From NCBI GenBank assembly GCA_965372385.1, contig CBDVCD010000232.1, positions 1-5,886 of the forward strand: 5,886 nucleotides of DNA, written 5' to 3'. Positions 1-5,444 of the stretch are shown one piece after another. Within the stretch, counting starts at the first letter, position 1; each line of letters starts with the position of its first letter. Position numbers and translations under genes: made by a program. The notes under the pieces are model-generated. The model did not search any database. It saw only the letters and a program-made list of their open reading frames with translations, and had not been told where the DNA came from. This DNA is from JASJBU01 sp965372385. GTDB lineage: Bacteria > Pseudomonadota > Gammaproteobacteria > Chromatiales > Chromatiaceae.

Positions 1-964
1 TGCGTTCAACATCACTCAAAAGTACCGTCTCCCGCCGCGCCATCCGCTGGGCATAACGATAGAGTCGACGCCAGCTCTTTTCCGCGTGACGCGCCTCGGC
101 GCGAAACACCGGGCGCAGCACCTTGCGGCTGTAATCCGACATTAGCTGCAGGCGGTTTACGGTCAGCGCCTTTACCATCTCCAGATCCAGCTGAGGGCGC
201 TCGGCCGCCAGATTGCGTCTGGGTGCCTGCTTGTTGACATGGGCCAGCCCGAACAAGGCCAGGAGTCTGATATAGAGCCATCCGATATCGAACTCCCACC
301 AACGAACGGAGAATTTTGCCGAGCTGCCGAAGGCATGGTGATTGTTATGCAGTTCCTCACCGCCGATCAGGATTCCCCAGGGCAGGATATTGGTCGAGTT
401 ATTAGGAATCTCGAAGTTTCTATAGCCCCAATAATGACCCACTCCATTGATGACACCGGCGGCCCAGAAGGGTATCCACATCATTTGAATGGCCCAGATC
501 GTGACACCCAGGGGTCCAAACAAGGCGAACTGCACCAGCACCAGCAGGGAAACACCCAACAGGCTGTATTTTTCATAGAGGTTACGCTCGAGCCAGTCAT
601 CGGGGGTTCCACGGCCATACTGTTCCAATGTCTCCTGGTTAGCTGATTCCTGCCGGTAGAGCTCGGCGCCCTGCCACAGCACCTTACTCAATCCCCTGGT
701 CTGCGGGCTGTGGGGATCCTCTTCGGTTTCACATTTTGCATGGTGTTTACGATGGATCGCCACCCATTCCCTTGTCACCATGCCGGTGGTTAGCCAGAGC
801 CAGAAGCGGAAGAAATGACTGATGACAGGATGAAGATCGAGGGCTCGATGCGCTTGATGGCGGTGTAAAAACACCGTTACCCCGATGATCGTCAAATGCG
901 TCAGCGCCAGAGTGAGGACGATATAACCCCCTACGGGAAGATTAAACAGGCCGTTTAAAATCAT
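1..964 (-). CDS. desA: Membrane fatty acid delta-9 desaturase, DesA-like (C-terminus cut by window edge)
   Basis: This is a membrane di-iron desaturase that should introduce a cis double bond at carbon 9 of acyl chains, adjusting membrane fluidity. An uninterrupted frame gives 321 residues from ATG 964 to the left edge. All three histidine clusters are visible: HRHQAH at residues 34-39 (HxxxxH), HRKHH at 71-75 (HxxHH) and HNNHH at 206-210 (HxxHH), plus the accessory GHYWGYRNFE segment starting at 176. Hydrophobic stretches lie near residues 9-33, 50-63 and 136-175. The early first His box and the FFRFWLWLTT and HRKHHAKCETE segments resemble Pseudomonas aeruginosa DesA, a phospholipid desaturase of roughly 390 residues, so perhaps 70 residues are missing; that comparison is from memory. 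A short AGG lies 6 bases before the ATG. The gene has its own candidate promoter and is separated from the upstream lipoprotein gene by a REP element. Substrate (phospholipid or acyl-CoA) is not decided by sequence. Confidence 0.93.
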   Translation of the reverse strand, partial: MILNGLFNLPVGGYIVLTLALTHLTIIGVTVFLHRHQAHRALDLHPVISHFFRFWLWLTTGMVTREWVAIHRKHHAKCETEEDPHSPQTRGLSKVLWQGAELYRQESANQETLEQYGRGTPDDWLERNLYEKYSLLGVSLLVLVQFALFGPLGVTIWAIQMMWIPFWAAGVINGVGHYWGYRNFEIPNNSTNILPWGILIGGEELHNNHHAFGSSAKFSVRWWEFDIGWLYIRLLALFGLAHVNKQAPRRNLAAERPQLDLEMVKALTVNRLQLMSDYSRKVLRPVFRAEARHAEKSWRRLYRYAQRMARRETVLLSDVER

Positions 965-1033
965 GAAGTACCTAATGGAATGACTGAATGAAAGGAAATG
1001 TCTAGCAGATAGTTAAGGTTTTTTAGATCAACT

Positions 1034-1056
1034 GCAACCATCATAACAACGGTTGC
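1034..1056. promoter_or_regulatory. Inverted repeat over the desaturase promoter, candidate operator
   Basis: GCAACC (1034-1039) and GGTTGC (1051-1056) form perfect 6-base arms separated by 11 bases, a geometry suiting a dimeric repressor. The repeat spans the candidate -10 element and start point of the desaturase. Desaturase genes in related bacteria are controlled by TetR-type regulators such as DesT and FabR, but I do not recognise this motif as either site, so the operator role is inference. Confidence 0.35.
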
Positions 1057-1068
1057 TGTATATGTGTA
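1040..1068 (-). promoter_or_regulatory. Candidate sigma-70 promoter for the desaturase gene
   Basis: Read on the minus strand, a TATGAT -10 element (1040-1045, 5 of 6 consensus) lies 17 bases after TACACA (1063-1068, 4 of 6 consensus). Transcription would begin near 1033 and leave a leader of about 70 bases before ATG 964. The position fits a separate desaturase transcript, but the -35 is weak and the region is AT-rich, so chance matches are possible. Confidence 0.4.
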
Positions 1069-1146
1069 TAAAAACAATTTATTGGCGAATACTCAAGAAT
1101 TTTTTTCACTATTCAACCTCCGTAGGAGCTGCCCATGGCTGCGAAC

Positions 1147-1165
1147 AAAGGCGACAAGCCTTTTT
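1147..1165 (+). terminator. Hairpin followed by T residues within the REP doublet, plus strand
   Basis: AAAGGC (1147-1152) pairs with GCCTTT (1158-1163) around a GACAA loop, with the T run continuing to 1165. It is the counterpart of the hairpin in the other REP unit and points the opposite way. No plus-strand gene ends nearby, so a role as a true terminator is doubtful; it may simply belong to the REP structure. Confidence 0.25.
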
Positions 1166-1176
1166 GTCATCTTCAC

Positions 1177-1196
1177 AAAAAGCGACTATCGTCGCT
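1177..1196 (-). terminator. Terminator-like hairpin within the REP doublet, minus strand
   Basis: On the minus strand, AGCGAC and GTCGCT form a perfect 6-base stem around a GATA loop (1181-1196), followed directly by T residues ending at 1177. This resembles an intrinsic terminator and is placed to end transcripts from the lipoprotein/glmS unit before the desaturase promoter. The stem is short and the T run has only four or five residues, so termination may be partial. Confidence 0.45.
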
Positions 1197-1279
1197 AATC
1201 GCAGCCACGGGCAGCTCCTACGACGGCATTTTCAGTGTGAATACATGGGCATGACATAGGGAGCTGAATAGGCTTGATT

Positions 1280-1296
1280 GGTGGGCAGTGCCCACC
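1280..1296. repeat. Perfect 8-base palindrome downstream of the lipoprotein gene
   Basis: GGTGGGCA (1280-1287) and TGCCCACC (1289-1296) are perfect inverted arms around a single G at 1288, giving a very stable GC-rich hairpin 28 bases past the lipoprotein stop codon. On the minus strand no T run follows, so it is not a textbook intrinsic terminator; on the plus strand it is followed by TTTAATT. It may stabilise the 3' end of the mRNA, bind a protein or be a dispersed short repeat. The sequence alone cannot decide. Confidence 0.5.
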
Positions 1297-1323
1297 TTTA
1301 ATTGAAAGGACGCCTGGAGAAAC

Positions 1324-1788
1324 CTAGTGTCGGGCGGAAGGTGCCCTGAGGTCGATCTCACCGGACTCATTAAACGGCACACTGAAAATAGCCCCCTGAA
1401 GATGCAGGCGGCCACTGATCTGATATTGAAAGGGCTTGCTCTTCAGGCCTTCCAATGATTGAATCTGGCGCAGGAAGCCAAAAATGGTACTCGTGAGTTT
1501 GGCCTCGATAACAGCTTCATCGAAGGCCCCTACGGATACCGCCTGATTACTCACCCCCGACGCGAACTCCTTACCATTCAGCTCCACATCGAAACTCATA
1601 CCCTGCACTGATAAAACATTTGCAGAGCGGTTCTGCAGGCGTAATTTGACCAGATATCTTTGCTCCATCAGGGTCGATGCCAACGGCTGCAGGGAGGCGA
1701 TGGTAACCTTCACATCACCTTCCCGATAGCCCAATCCCGCGCATCCGCTCAAGCCGATTAATAGGACCAACAGAAGAACACGTTGCAT
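1324..1788 (-). CDS. Small lipoprotein with LEA14/WHy-type domain
   Basis: The product is a predicted lipoprotein of 154 residues. MQRVLLLVLLIGLSGC is a short type II signal peptide with lipobox LSGC, giving lipidated Cys16. Alanine follows the cysteine, so by the usual Lol rule it should reach the outer membrane and face the periplasm. The rest fits the LEA14/WHy fold (Water stress and Hypersensitive response): an immunoglobulin-like beta sandwich near residues 27-125, including KVTIASLQPL, the segment around YLVKLRLQNRSANVL, and the FDVELNG strand. These domains are linked to desiccation and stress proteins, but the role of the bacterial lipoproteins is poorly known. I chose ATG 1788 because AAGGTG sits 8 bases before it and it opens the signal peptide directly. 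Longer readings from ATG 1809 or TTG 1851 lack a comparable ribosome site and would bury the signal. It follows glmS by 69 bases and is probably cotranscribed. Confidence 0.85.
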   Translation of the reverse strand: MQRVLLLVLLIGLSGCAGLGYREGDVKVTIASLQPLASTLMEQRYLVKLRLQNRSANVLSVQGMSFDVELNGKEFASGVSNQAVSVGAFDEAVIEAKLTSTIFGFLRQIQSLEGLKSKPFQYQISGRLHLQGAIFSVPFNESGEIDLRAPSARH

Positions 1789-1857
1789 AATCTCTGCACC
1801 TTTTGCCATATGAATGACTTTTACATGCTGTGACAGAGGTATTTTAGCCAATGTGAG

Positions 1858-3690
1858 CTATTCGACTGTCACCGACTTGGCCAGATTACGCGGCTGATCG
1901 ATATCAGTACCTTTCAGCACGGCCACATGATAAGCGAGTAGCTGCAAGGGGATGGTGAAGACGATGGGCTGGATAAAGCCGTCGACGTTTGGCACCTTGA
2001 TTACGGTGATTCTTTTCTCCTCTTTGATCTCCAACCGCTCATCCGCGAAGACAAACAGCTCGCCACCCCGGGCATGCACCTCTTCCAGGTTGGACTTGAG
2101 CTTTTCCAGCAGCTCGTTGTTGGGGGCCACGGCGATCACCGGCATCTCATCGTCGATCAGTGCCAGGGGGCCGTGTTTCAGCTCGCCGGCAGGGTAGGCC
2201 TCGGCATGGATGTAGGAGATCTCCTTGAGTTTGAGGGCGCCCTCCATGGCCACTGGATACTGGTCTCCACGGCCCAGGAACAGGGCATGCTGCTTGTCGA
2301 CGAATCGCTCGGCCAGCACCTTGATCGCACCATCCAACTCCAGGGCCGCCTCGATCTTTCCCGGCAGGCTTCGCATGGCTTCAACCCGGTGCTCTTCTGA
2401 CTTTTCATCCAGTCCGCTATAGCGGCCCAGTACAGTGACCAGGAAGAGCAGGGAGACCAATTGAGTAGTGAAGGCCTTGGTGGAGGCCACACCAATCTCC
2501 GGCCCGGCATGGGTGAGCAGGACCAGGTCGGACTCGCGCACCAGTGAACTCTCCGGCACATTGCAGATGACGAGGGTACTGGCATAACCCAATTTTTTAG
2601 CGAGTTTCAATGCCGCCAGGGTATCCGCGGTCTCTCCAGACTGTGAGATGGTGACGAACAGGCCGTTGGACGGCACATAGTGTTTGCGGTAGCGGTATTC
2701 ACTGGCCACCTCCACGCTGCAGGGCAGCCCGGTGACCGATTCGAACCAATAGCGCGCCACCAGCCCGGCATGGAAGGAGGTGCCACAGGCCACGATCTGG
2801 ATTGCTTCAATCTTTTCCAGTATTTGCTCCGCATCCAGTCCGAAACTGCTGGGCAAGACCCGGTTACTGGTCAGACGACCTTCCAGGGTATCGGAGATGG
2901 CCCGGGGCTGCTCGTAGATCTCCTTGAGCATATAGTGGCGGTATTCACCACGCTCCGCCGCGTCGGCGGAGAGCCCGGACTCCTTGATCGGCCGCTCGAC
3001 CCGTTTGCCGTGGCGGTCATAGATGATGATGCCAAGACGGCCGATCTCCGCGATATCGCCCTCTTCCAGGAAGAGGAATTTCTGGGTCACAGGGAGGAGG
3101 GCGAAGACATCGGAGGCGATGAAGTTCTCACCTATCCCCAGTCCGATCACCAATGGGCTGCCGTGACGTGCCGCGATCAACCGGTTGGGGTCTTCCTTCC
3201 AGATCACCCCCAGGGCATAGGCGCCATCGAGCGTGCGGGTCGTATTGCGCACCGCATCCAGCAGGTCGACACCATTTTCCAGCTGATCGTAAATGGCATG
3301 TACGATGACTTCGGTATCGGTCTCGGAGGTAAACCTATGCCCCTCCTTTTTCTGGGCTTCACGCAGGGCTTCGTGGTTCTCGATGATTCCATTGTGCACG
3401 ATCCCCACACTCTCCTTGCAGAGGTGGGGGTGGGCGTTGCGCACCGCCGGCACTCCATGGGTTGCCCAACGGGTATGGGCAATGCCGACCTTGCCTGGCA
3501 GCGGCTGAGCGTTATAGACAGTCTCCAGCTCTTTCACCTTGCCCAGGGTACGATGCCGGGTAATACACTGGTTTTCATCCAGGATGGCCAGTCCGGCCGA
3601 GTCATAGCCCCGGTATTCCAGGCGTTTCAGACCTTCCAACAGGATGGGGGCCACATCACGTTGCGCAACTGCACCTACAATGCCACACAT
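1858..3690 (-). CDS. glmS: Glutamine--fructose-6-phosphate aminotransferase (isomerizing)
   Basis: GlmS converts fructose-6-phosphate and glutamine to glucosamine-6-phosphate and glutamate in the cytoplasm, the committed step of amino-sugar synthesis. The protein has 610 residues against 609 in E. coli. The N-terminal Ntn glutaminase domain spans about 2-220, with nucleophile Cys2 exposed after Met removal, HTRWATHG at 72-79, HNG at 99-101 and Asp125 for glutamine binding. Two SIS sugar-isomerase domains follow, near 290-425 and 460-600. The first has CGTS (302-305) and SQSGET (349-354) for the phosphate group. The second carries EGALKLKE (483-490), ELKHGP (503-508, with the catalytic histidine at 506) and the C-terminal tail PRNLAKSVTVE, with Lys605 matching the E. 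coli Schiff-base lysine. No key residue is missing. AAGG lies 7 bases before ATG 3690. It follows glmU after 156 bases, a common gammaproteobacterial order. Confidence 0.98.
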   Translation of the reverse strand: MCGIVGAVAQRDVAPILLEGLKRLEYRGYDSAGLAILDENQCITRHRTLGKVKELETVYNAQPLPGKVGIAHTRWATHGVPAVRNAHPHLCKESVGIVHNGIIENHEALREAQKKEGHRFTSETDTEVIVHAIYDQLENGVDLLDAVRNTTRTLDGAYALGVIWKEDPNRLIAARHGSPLVIGLGIGENFIASDVFALLPVTQKFLFLEEGDIAEIGRLGIIIYDRHGKRVERPIKESGLSADAAERGEYRHYMLKEIYEQPRAISDTLEGRLTSNRVLPSSFGLDAEQILEKIEAIQIVACGTSFHAGLVARYWFESVTGLPCSVEVASEYRYRKHYVPSNGLFVTISQSGETADTLAALKLAKKLGYASTLVICNVPESSLVRESDLVLLTHAGPEIGVASTKAFTTQLVSLLFLVTVLGRYSGLDEKSEEHRVEAMRSLPGKIEAALELDGAIKVLAERFVDKQHALFLGRGDQYPVAMEGALKLKEISYIHAEAYPAGELKHGPLALIDDEMPVIAVAPNNELLEKLKSNLEEVHARGGELFVFADERLEIKEEKRITVIKVPNVDGFIQPIVFTIPLQLLAYHVAVLKGTDIDQPRNLAKSVTVE

Positions 3691-3697
3691 ATCATCG

Positions 3698-3708
3698 CCT
3701 TCTTAAGG
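3698..3708 (-). promoter_or_regulatory. glmS ribosome-binding site inside a small hairpin
   Basis: On the minus strand the AAGG Shine-Dalgarno element of glmS (3698-3701) can pair with CCTT (3705-3708) around a 3-base AAG loop. In E. coli glmS translation is limited by a leader hairpin that hides the ribosome site until the small RNA GlmZ opens it. The pairing here is only four bases and too weak alone to make the same claim. No glmS ribozyme is expected or seen. Confidence 0.25.
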
Positions 3709-3846
3709 TTAATTTTTTGGGTGGTGATTCGCCCCATCTCTCAGCTTGTATCCTACGAATGGGTGGTGGGGGTAGGCTGGCGAAACACGCTGTCAATACG
3801 TCCGTGTACGCTCCACCGCCGAGGCCCAGCTGAGACAGAGGTCTAA

Positions 3847-5217
3847 TCACCTTTTGGGTTGTTTAACCGGACGCTGCCAGTCTTCGATACTGATCTGTTT
3901 CGCACGGCTCAGGGTCAATTTGTCAGGGGGGGTGTCTTTGGTAATGGTTGAGCCAGCCCCGATGGTTGCCCCCGCTCCTATGGTCACCGGGGCAACCAGC
4001 TGGGTGTCGGAACCGATAAAGGCATTATCGCCAATAATGGTCTGATGCTTGTTGGCGCCATCATAGTTGCAGGTAATGGTGCCCGCTCCGATGTTCACCT
4101 TACTGCCAATCTGACTGTCGCCCACATAACTCAGGTGGTTGATCTTACTGCCACTGGCCACTTGACTCTTCTTCACCTCGACAAAATTACCGATATGCAC
4201 ATTTTCCGCCAGTTCGGTTTCCGGGCGGATTCGCGCGAAGGGTCCCACCCGACAGCCGGAGCCTATCACGCACTCTTCGATCACACTGTTAGCGAGGATT
4301 TCGACGTTCTCTTTGATAACCGCATTCTTGATCAGCACATTGGGGCCAATACGCACCCCATCCGCCAGCTCCACATCGCCTTCGAAGATCACATTGCAAT
4401 CGATAAAGACATCTATTCCCGCCTGCAGATTACCGCGGATATCCAGGCGGTCAGGGTCGGCCAAGGTGGCCCCAGAGCGCATCAGCTCTTCCGCCTGTTG
4501 GCGCTGATAGTGACGTTCCAGGTGAGCCAGTTGCTTACGATCGTTGATGCCCATAACCTCTTCCTCACTGTCAGGGCTGACCGCCTCGATCTCCACACCA
4601 TCATTTACCGCCAGGGCGATGATATCAGTCAGGTAGTACTCCTGCTGTGAATTGATGTTGTCGATCCTGTCCAGCCAGGCCTCAAGTCTGGTGCGCTTGA
4701 TCGCCATGATCCCGGTATTGATCTCACTGATCGCCAGCTGGTTTTCACTGGCATCCTTCTGTTCTACAATGGCGGTTATCTGGCCCGCTTCATTGCGTAC
4801 GATACGGCCATAACCGGCCGGGTCGTCGAGCTTGACCGTGAGCAGTACCAGATCGCTGGACTGCAGTCCATTCAGCATGGCCTGCAGTGTTGCGTCGCTG
4901 ATGAGGGGTACGTCGCCATACAGGATGACAACCTGATCGACCTGATGCAGGAAGGGCAGGGCCTGAATCACTGCATGGCCAGTACCTAACCGCTCTTTCT
5001 GTTCACACCAATCCAGATCATCGGCGTCCAGGAGATCACGCACCTGCTCACCACCATGGCCATAGACCAGGGTGATTTCGTCTGGGGAGAAGTCGCGTGC
5101 GGTTTCGATAACATGGGAGAGTAACGGCCTGCCTGCCAATCTATGCAGGACCTTTGGCAGCTTGGAACGCATCCGCGTCCCTTCACCGGCGGCCAGGATC
5201 AAGACACCTAATTTCAT
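3847..5217 (-). CDS. glmU: Bifunctional UDP-N-acetylglucosamine diphosphorylase / glucosamine-1-phosphate N-acetyltransferase
   Basis: GlmU acetylates glucosamine-1-phosphate with acetyl-CoA and then joins the product to UTP, giving UDP-N-acetylglucosamine for peptidoglycan and lipopolysaccharide. At 456 residues it equals E. coli GlmU. The N-terminal Rossmann-type uridyltransferase domain (about 1-228) has LAAGEGTRMRSKLPKVLH (8-25) with Arg15 and Lys22, Gln73, GTGHA (78-82), the metal-binding Asp102 in YGDVP, Glu152, Asn167 and Asn225. A linker helix leads to a left-handed beta-helix (about 250-436) of hexapeptide repeats such as IGAGAT and IGSDTQ. Acetyltransferase residues are present at Arg331, Lys349, His361, Tyr364, Asn375 and Lys390, each two positions before its E. 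coli equivalent. The enzyme works as a cytoplasmic trimer. ATG 5217 is preceded by GGGAG at 5 bases. glmS follows 156 bases downstream; the pair probably shares a transcript. Confidence 0.98.
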   Translation of the reverse strand: MKLGVLILAAGEGTRMRSKLPKVLHRLAGRPLLSHVIETARDFSPDEITLVYGHGGEQVRDLLDADDLDWCEQKERLGTGHAVIQALPFLHQVDQVVILYGDVPLISDATLQAMLNGLQSSDLVLLTVKLDDPAGYGRIVRNEAGQITAIVEQKDASENQLAISEINTGIMAIKRTRLEAWLDRIDNINSQQEYYLTDIIALAVNDGVEIEAVSPDSEEEVMGINDRKQLAHLERHYQRQQAEELMRSGATLADPDRLDIRGNLQAGIDVFIDCNVIFEGDVELADGVRIGPNVLIKNAVIKENVEILANSVIEECVIGSGCRVGPFARIRPETELAENVHIGNFVEVKKSQVASGSKINHLSYVGDSQIGSKVNIGAGTITCNYDGANKHQTIIGDNAFIGSDTQLVAPVTIGAGATIGAGSTITKDTPPDKLTLSRAKQISIEDWQRPVKQPKR

Positions 5218-5321
5218 GAAAACTCCCAGAGAATAGGAAAAGTACGTCGAGGCAATTCATCATATGCCTGTAGATAGATCACCCAGGAAAACCTCTACAG
5301 CTCGAATAGGGTCTTTTTACA

Positions 5322-5361
5322 TGACCACGGGTCAACTACCGGTAATTATTCTTATTTGACC
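5322..5361. promoter_or_regulatory. Cluster of GGTCA/TGACC inverted repeats between FKBP gene and glmU
   Basis: TGACC (5322-5326) and GGTCA (5330-5334) form a perfect inverted repeat with a 3-base centre. The same GGTCAA (5330-5335) also pairs with TTGACC (5356-5361), 20 bases away. With the TTGACG repeat at 5394-5412, the 227-base gap before glmU carries several related half-sites. This could be a regulator binding region for glmU and glmS; no known consensus is recognised. Confidence 0.3.
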
Positions 5362-5385
5362 AGGGTTAGTAAATGTTGAATCGGA

Positions 5386-5412
5386 AGTGTATTTTGACGG
5401 TCTCTGCGTCAA
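5386..5412 (-). promoter_or_regulatory. Weak candidate promoter ahead of glmU, within an inverted repeat
   Basis: On the minus strand TTGACG (5407-5412) is a 5 of 6 match to the -35 box, and TACACT (5386-5391, 4 of 6) lies 15 bases further on, a short spacing. The -35 is also one arm of a perfect inverted repeat, TTGACG at 5394-5399 and CGTCAA at 5407-5412. It would give glmU a leader of about 160 bases. Read-through from the FKBP gene is the alternative, since no strong terminator lies between them. Confidence 0.25.
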
Positions 5413-5444
5413 CTGGCGCTACTGAACTGAGGTATGATGCCACA

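Larger units (their letters stand above)
1121..1222. repeat. REP doublet (BIME-like), two inverted units with GTAGGAGC heads
   Basis: Two copies of a repetitive extragenic palindromic unit face each other. The outer arms, 1121-1144 and 1199-1222, are inverted copies identical at 23 of 24 bases; the single difference is CCATGG versus CCGTGG. Each unit begins GTAGGAGCTGCCC and continues inward with GGCTGCGA, a small hairpin and the string TTTTTGT; the units meet around a 7-base centre (1168-1174). GTAGGAGC-headed REPs are common between genes of Pseudomonas and related gammaproteobacteria and are thought to be spread by RAYT (REP-associated TnpA-like) transposases; none is encoded here. The element lies between two same-strand genes. 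As RNA the whole element could fold into one long stem. Confidence 0.85.
965..1323. other. 359-base intergenic region between the lipoprotein and desaturase genes
   Basis: No protein gene is supported here. From the lipoprotein side it holds the palindrome at 1280-1296, the REP doublet at 1121-1222 with its hairpins, an AT-rich stretch with the candidate desaturase promoter and GCAACC/GGTTGC repeat (1034-1068), and the desaturase leader. A 68-codon plus-strand frame at 1053-1259 runs through the REP element, shows no protein-like sequence and is not a gene. Confidence 0.7.

Noticed and set aside
239..646. A 135-codon plus-strand open frame near the left edge
   Set aside because: It lies opposite the desaturase frame, which carries all three histidine boxes and stays open for 321 codons.
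1063..1071. DnaA-box match TTATACACA as a sign of a replication origin
   Set aside because: It is a single match in AT-rich promoter sequence; no cluster of boxes and no dnaA, dnaN or parAB genes are nearby.
1053..1259. Short plus-strand open frame across the REP doublet
   Set aside because: It consists largely of the inverted repeat arms, with no convincing ribosome site or protein-like pattern.
1789..1851. Longer lipoprotein start at TTG 1851 or ATG 1809
   Set aside because: The extra residues are polar and precede an intact signal peptide and lipobox; ATG 1788 has the best ribosome site.
3769..3796. TTGACA at 3791-3796 as the -35 of a glmS promoter
   Set aside because: At 16-18 base spacing only C-rich sequence such as TACCCC is available as a -10, so a sigma-70 promoter is not supported.
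2680..3846. A 388-codon plus-strand open frame opposite glmS
   Set aside because: It lies antisense to a clearly conserved glmS with all catalytic residues, has no recognisable domain, and is explained by codon bias of the minus-strand gene.
3691..3846. glmS ribozyme in the glmS leader
   Set aside because: That ribozyme is typical of Firmicutes, and the 156-base leader shows none of its conserved core that I can recognise.
4045..4650. A 201-codon plus-strand open frame opposite glmU
   Set aside because: It is the reverse-strand shadow of the glmU beta-helix region; the hexapeptide codons leave the opposite frame open.
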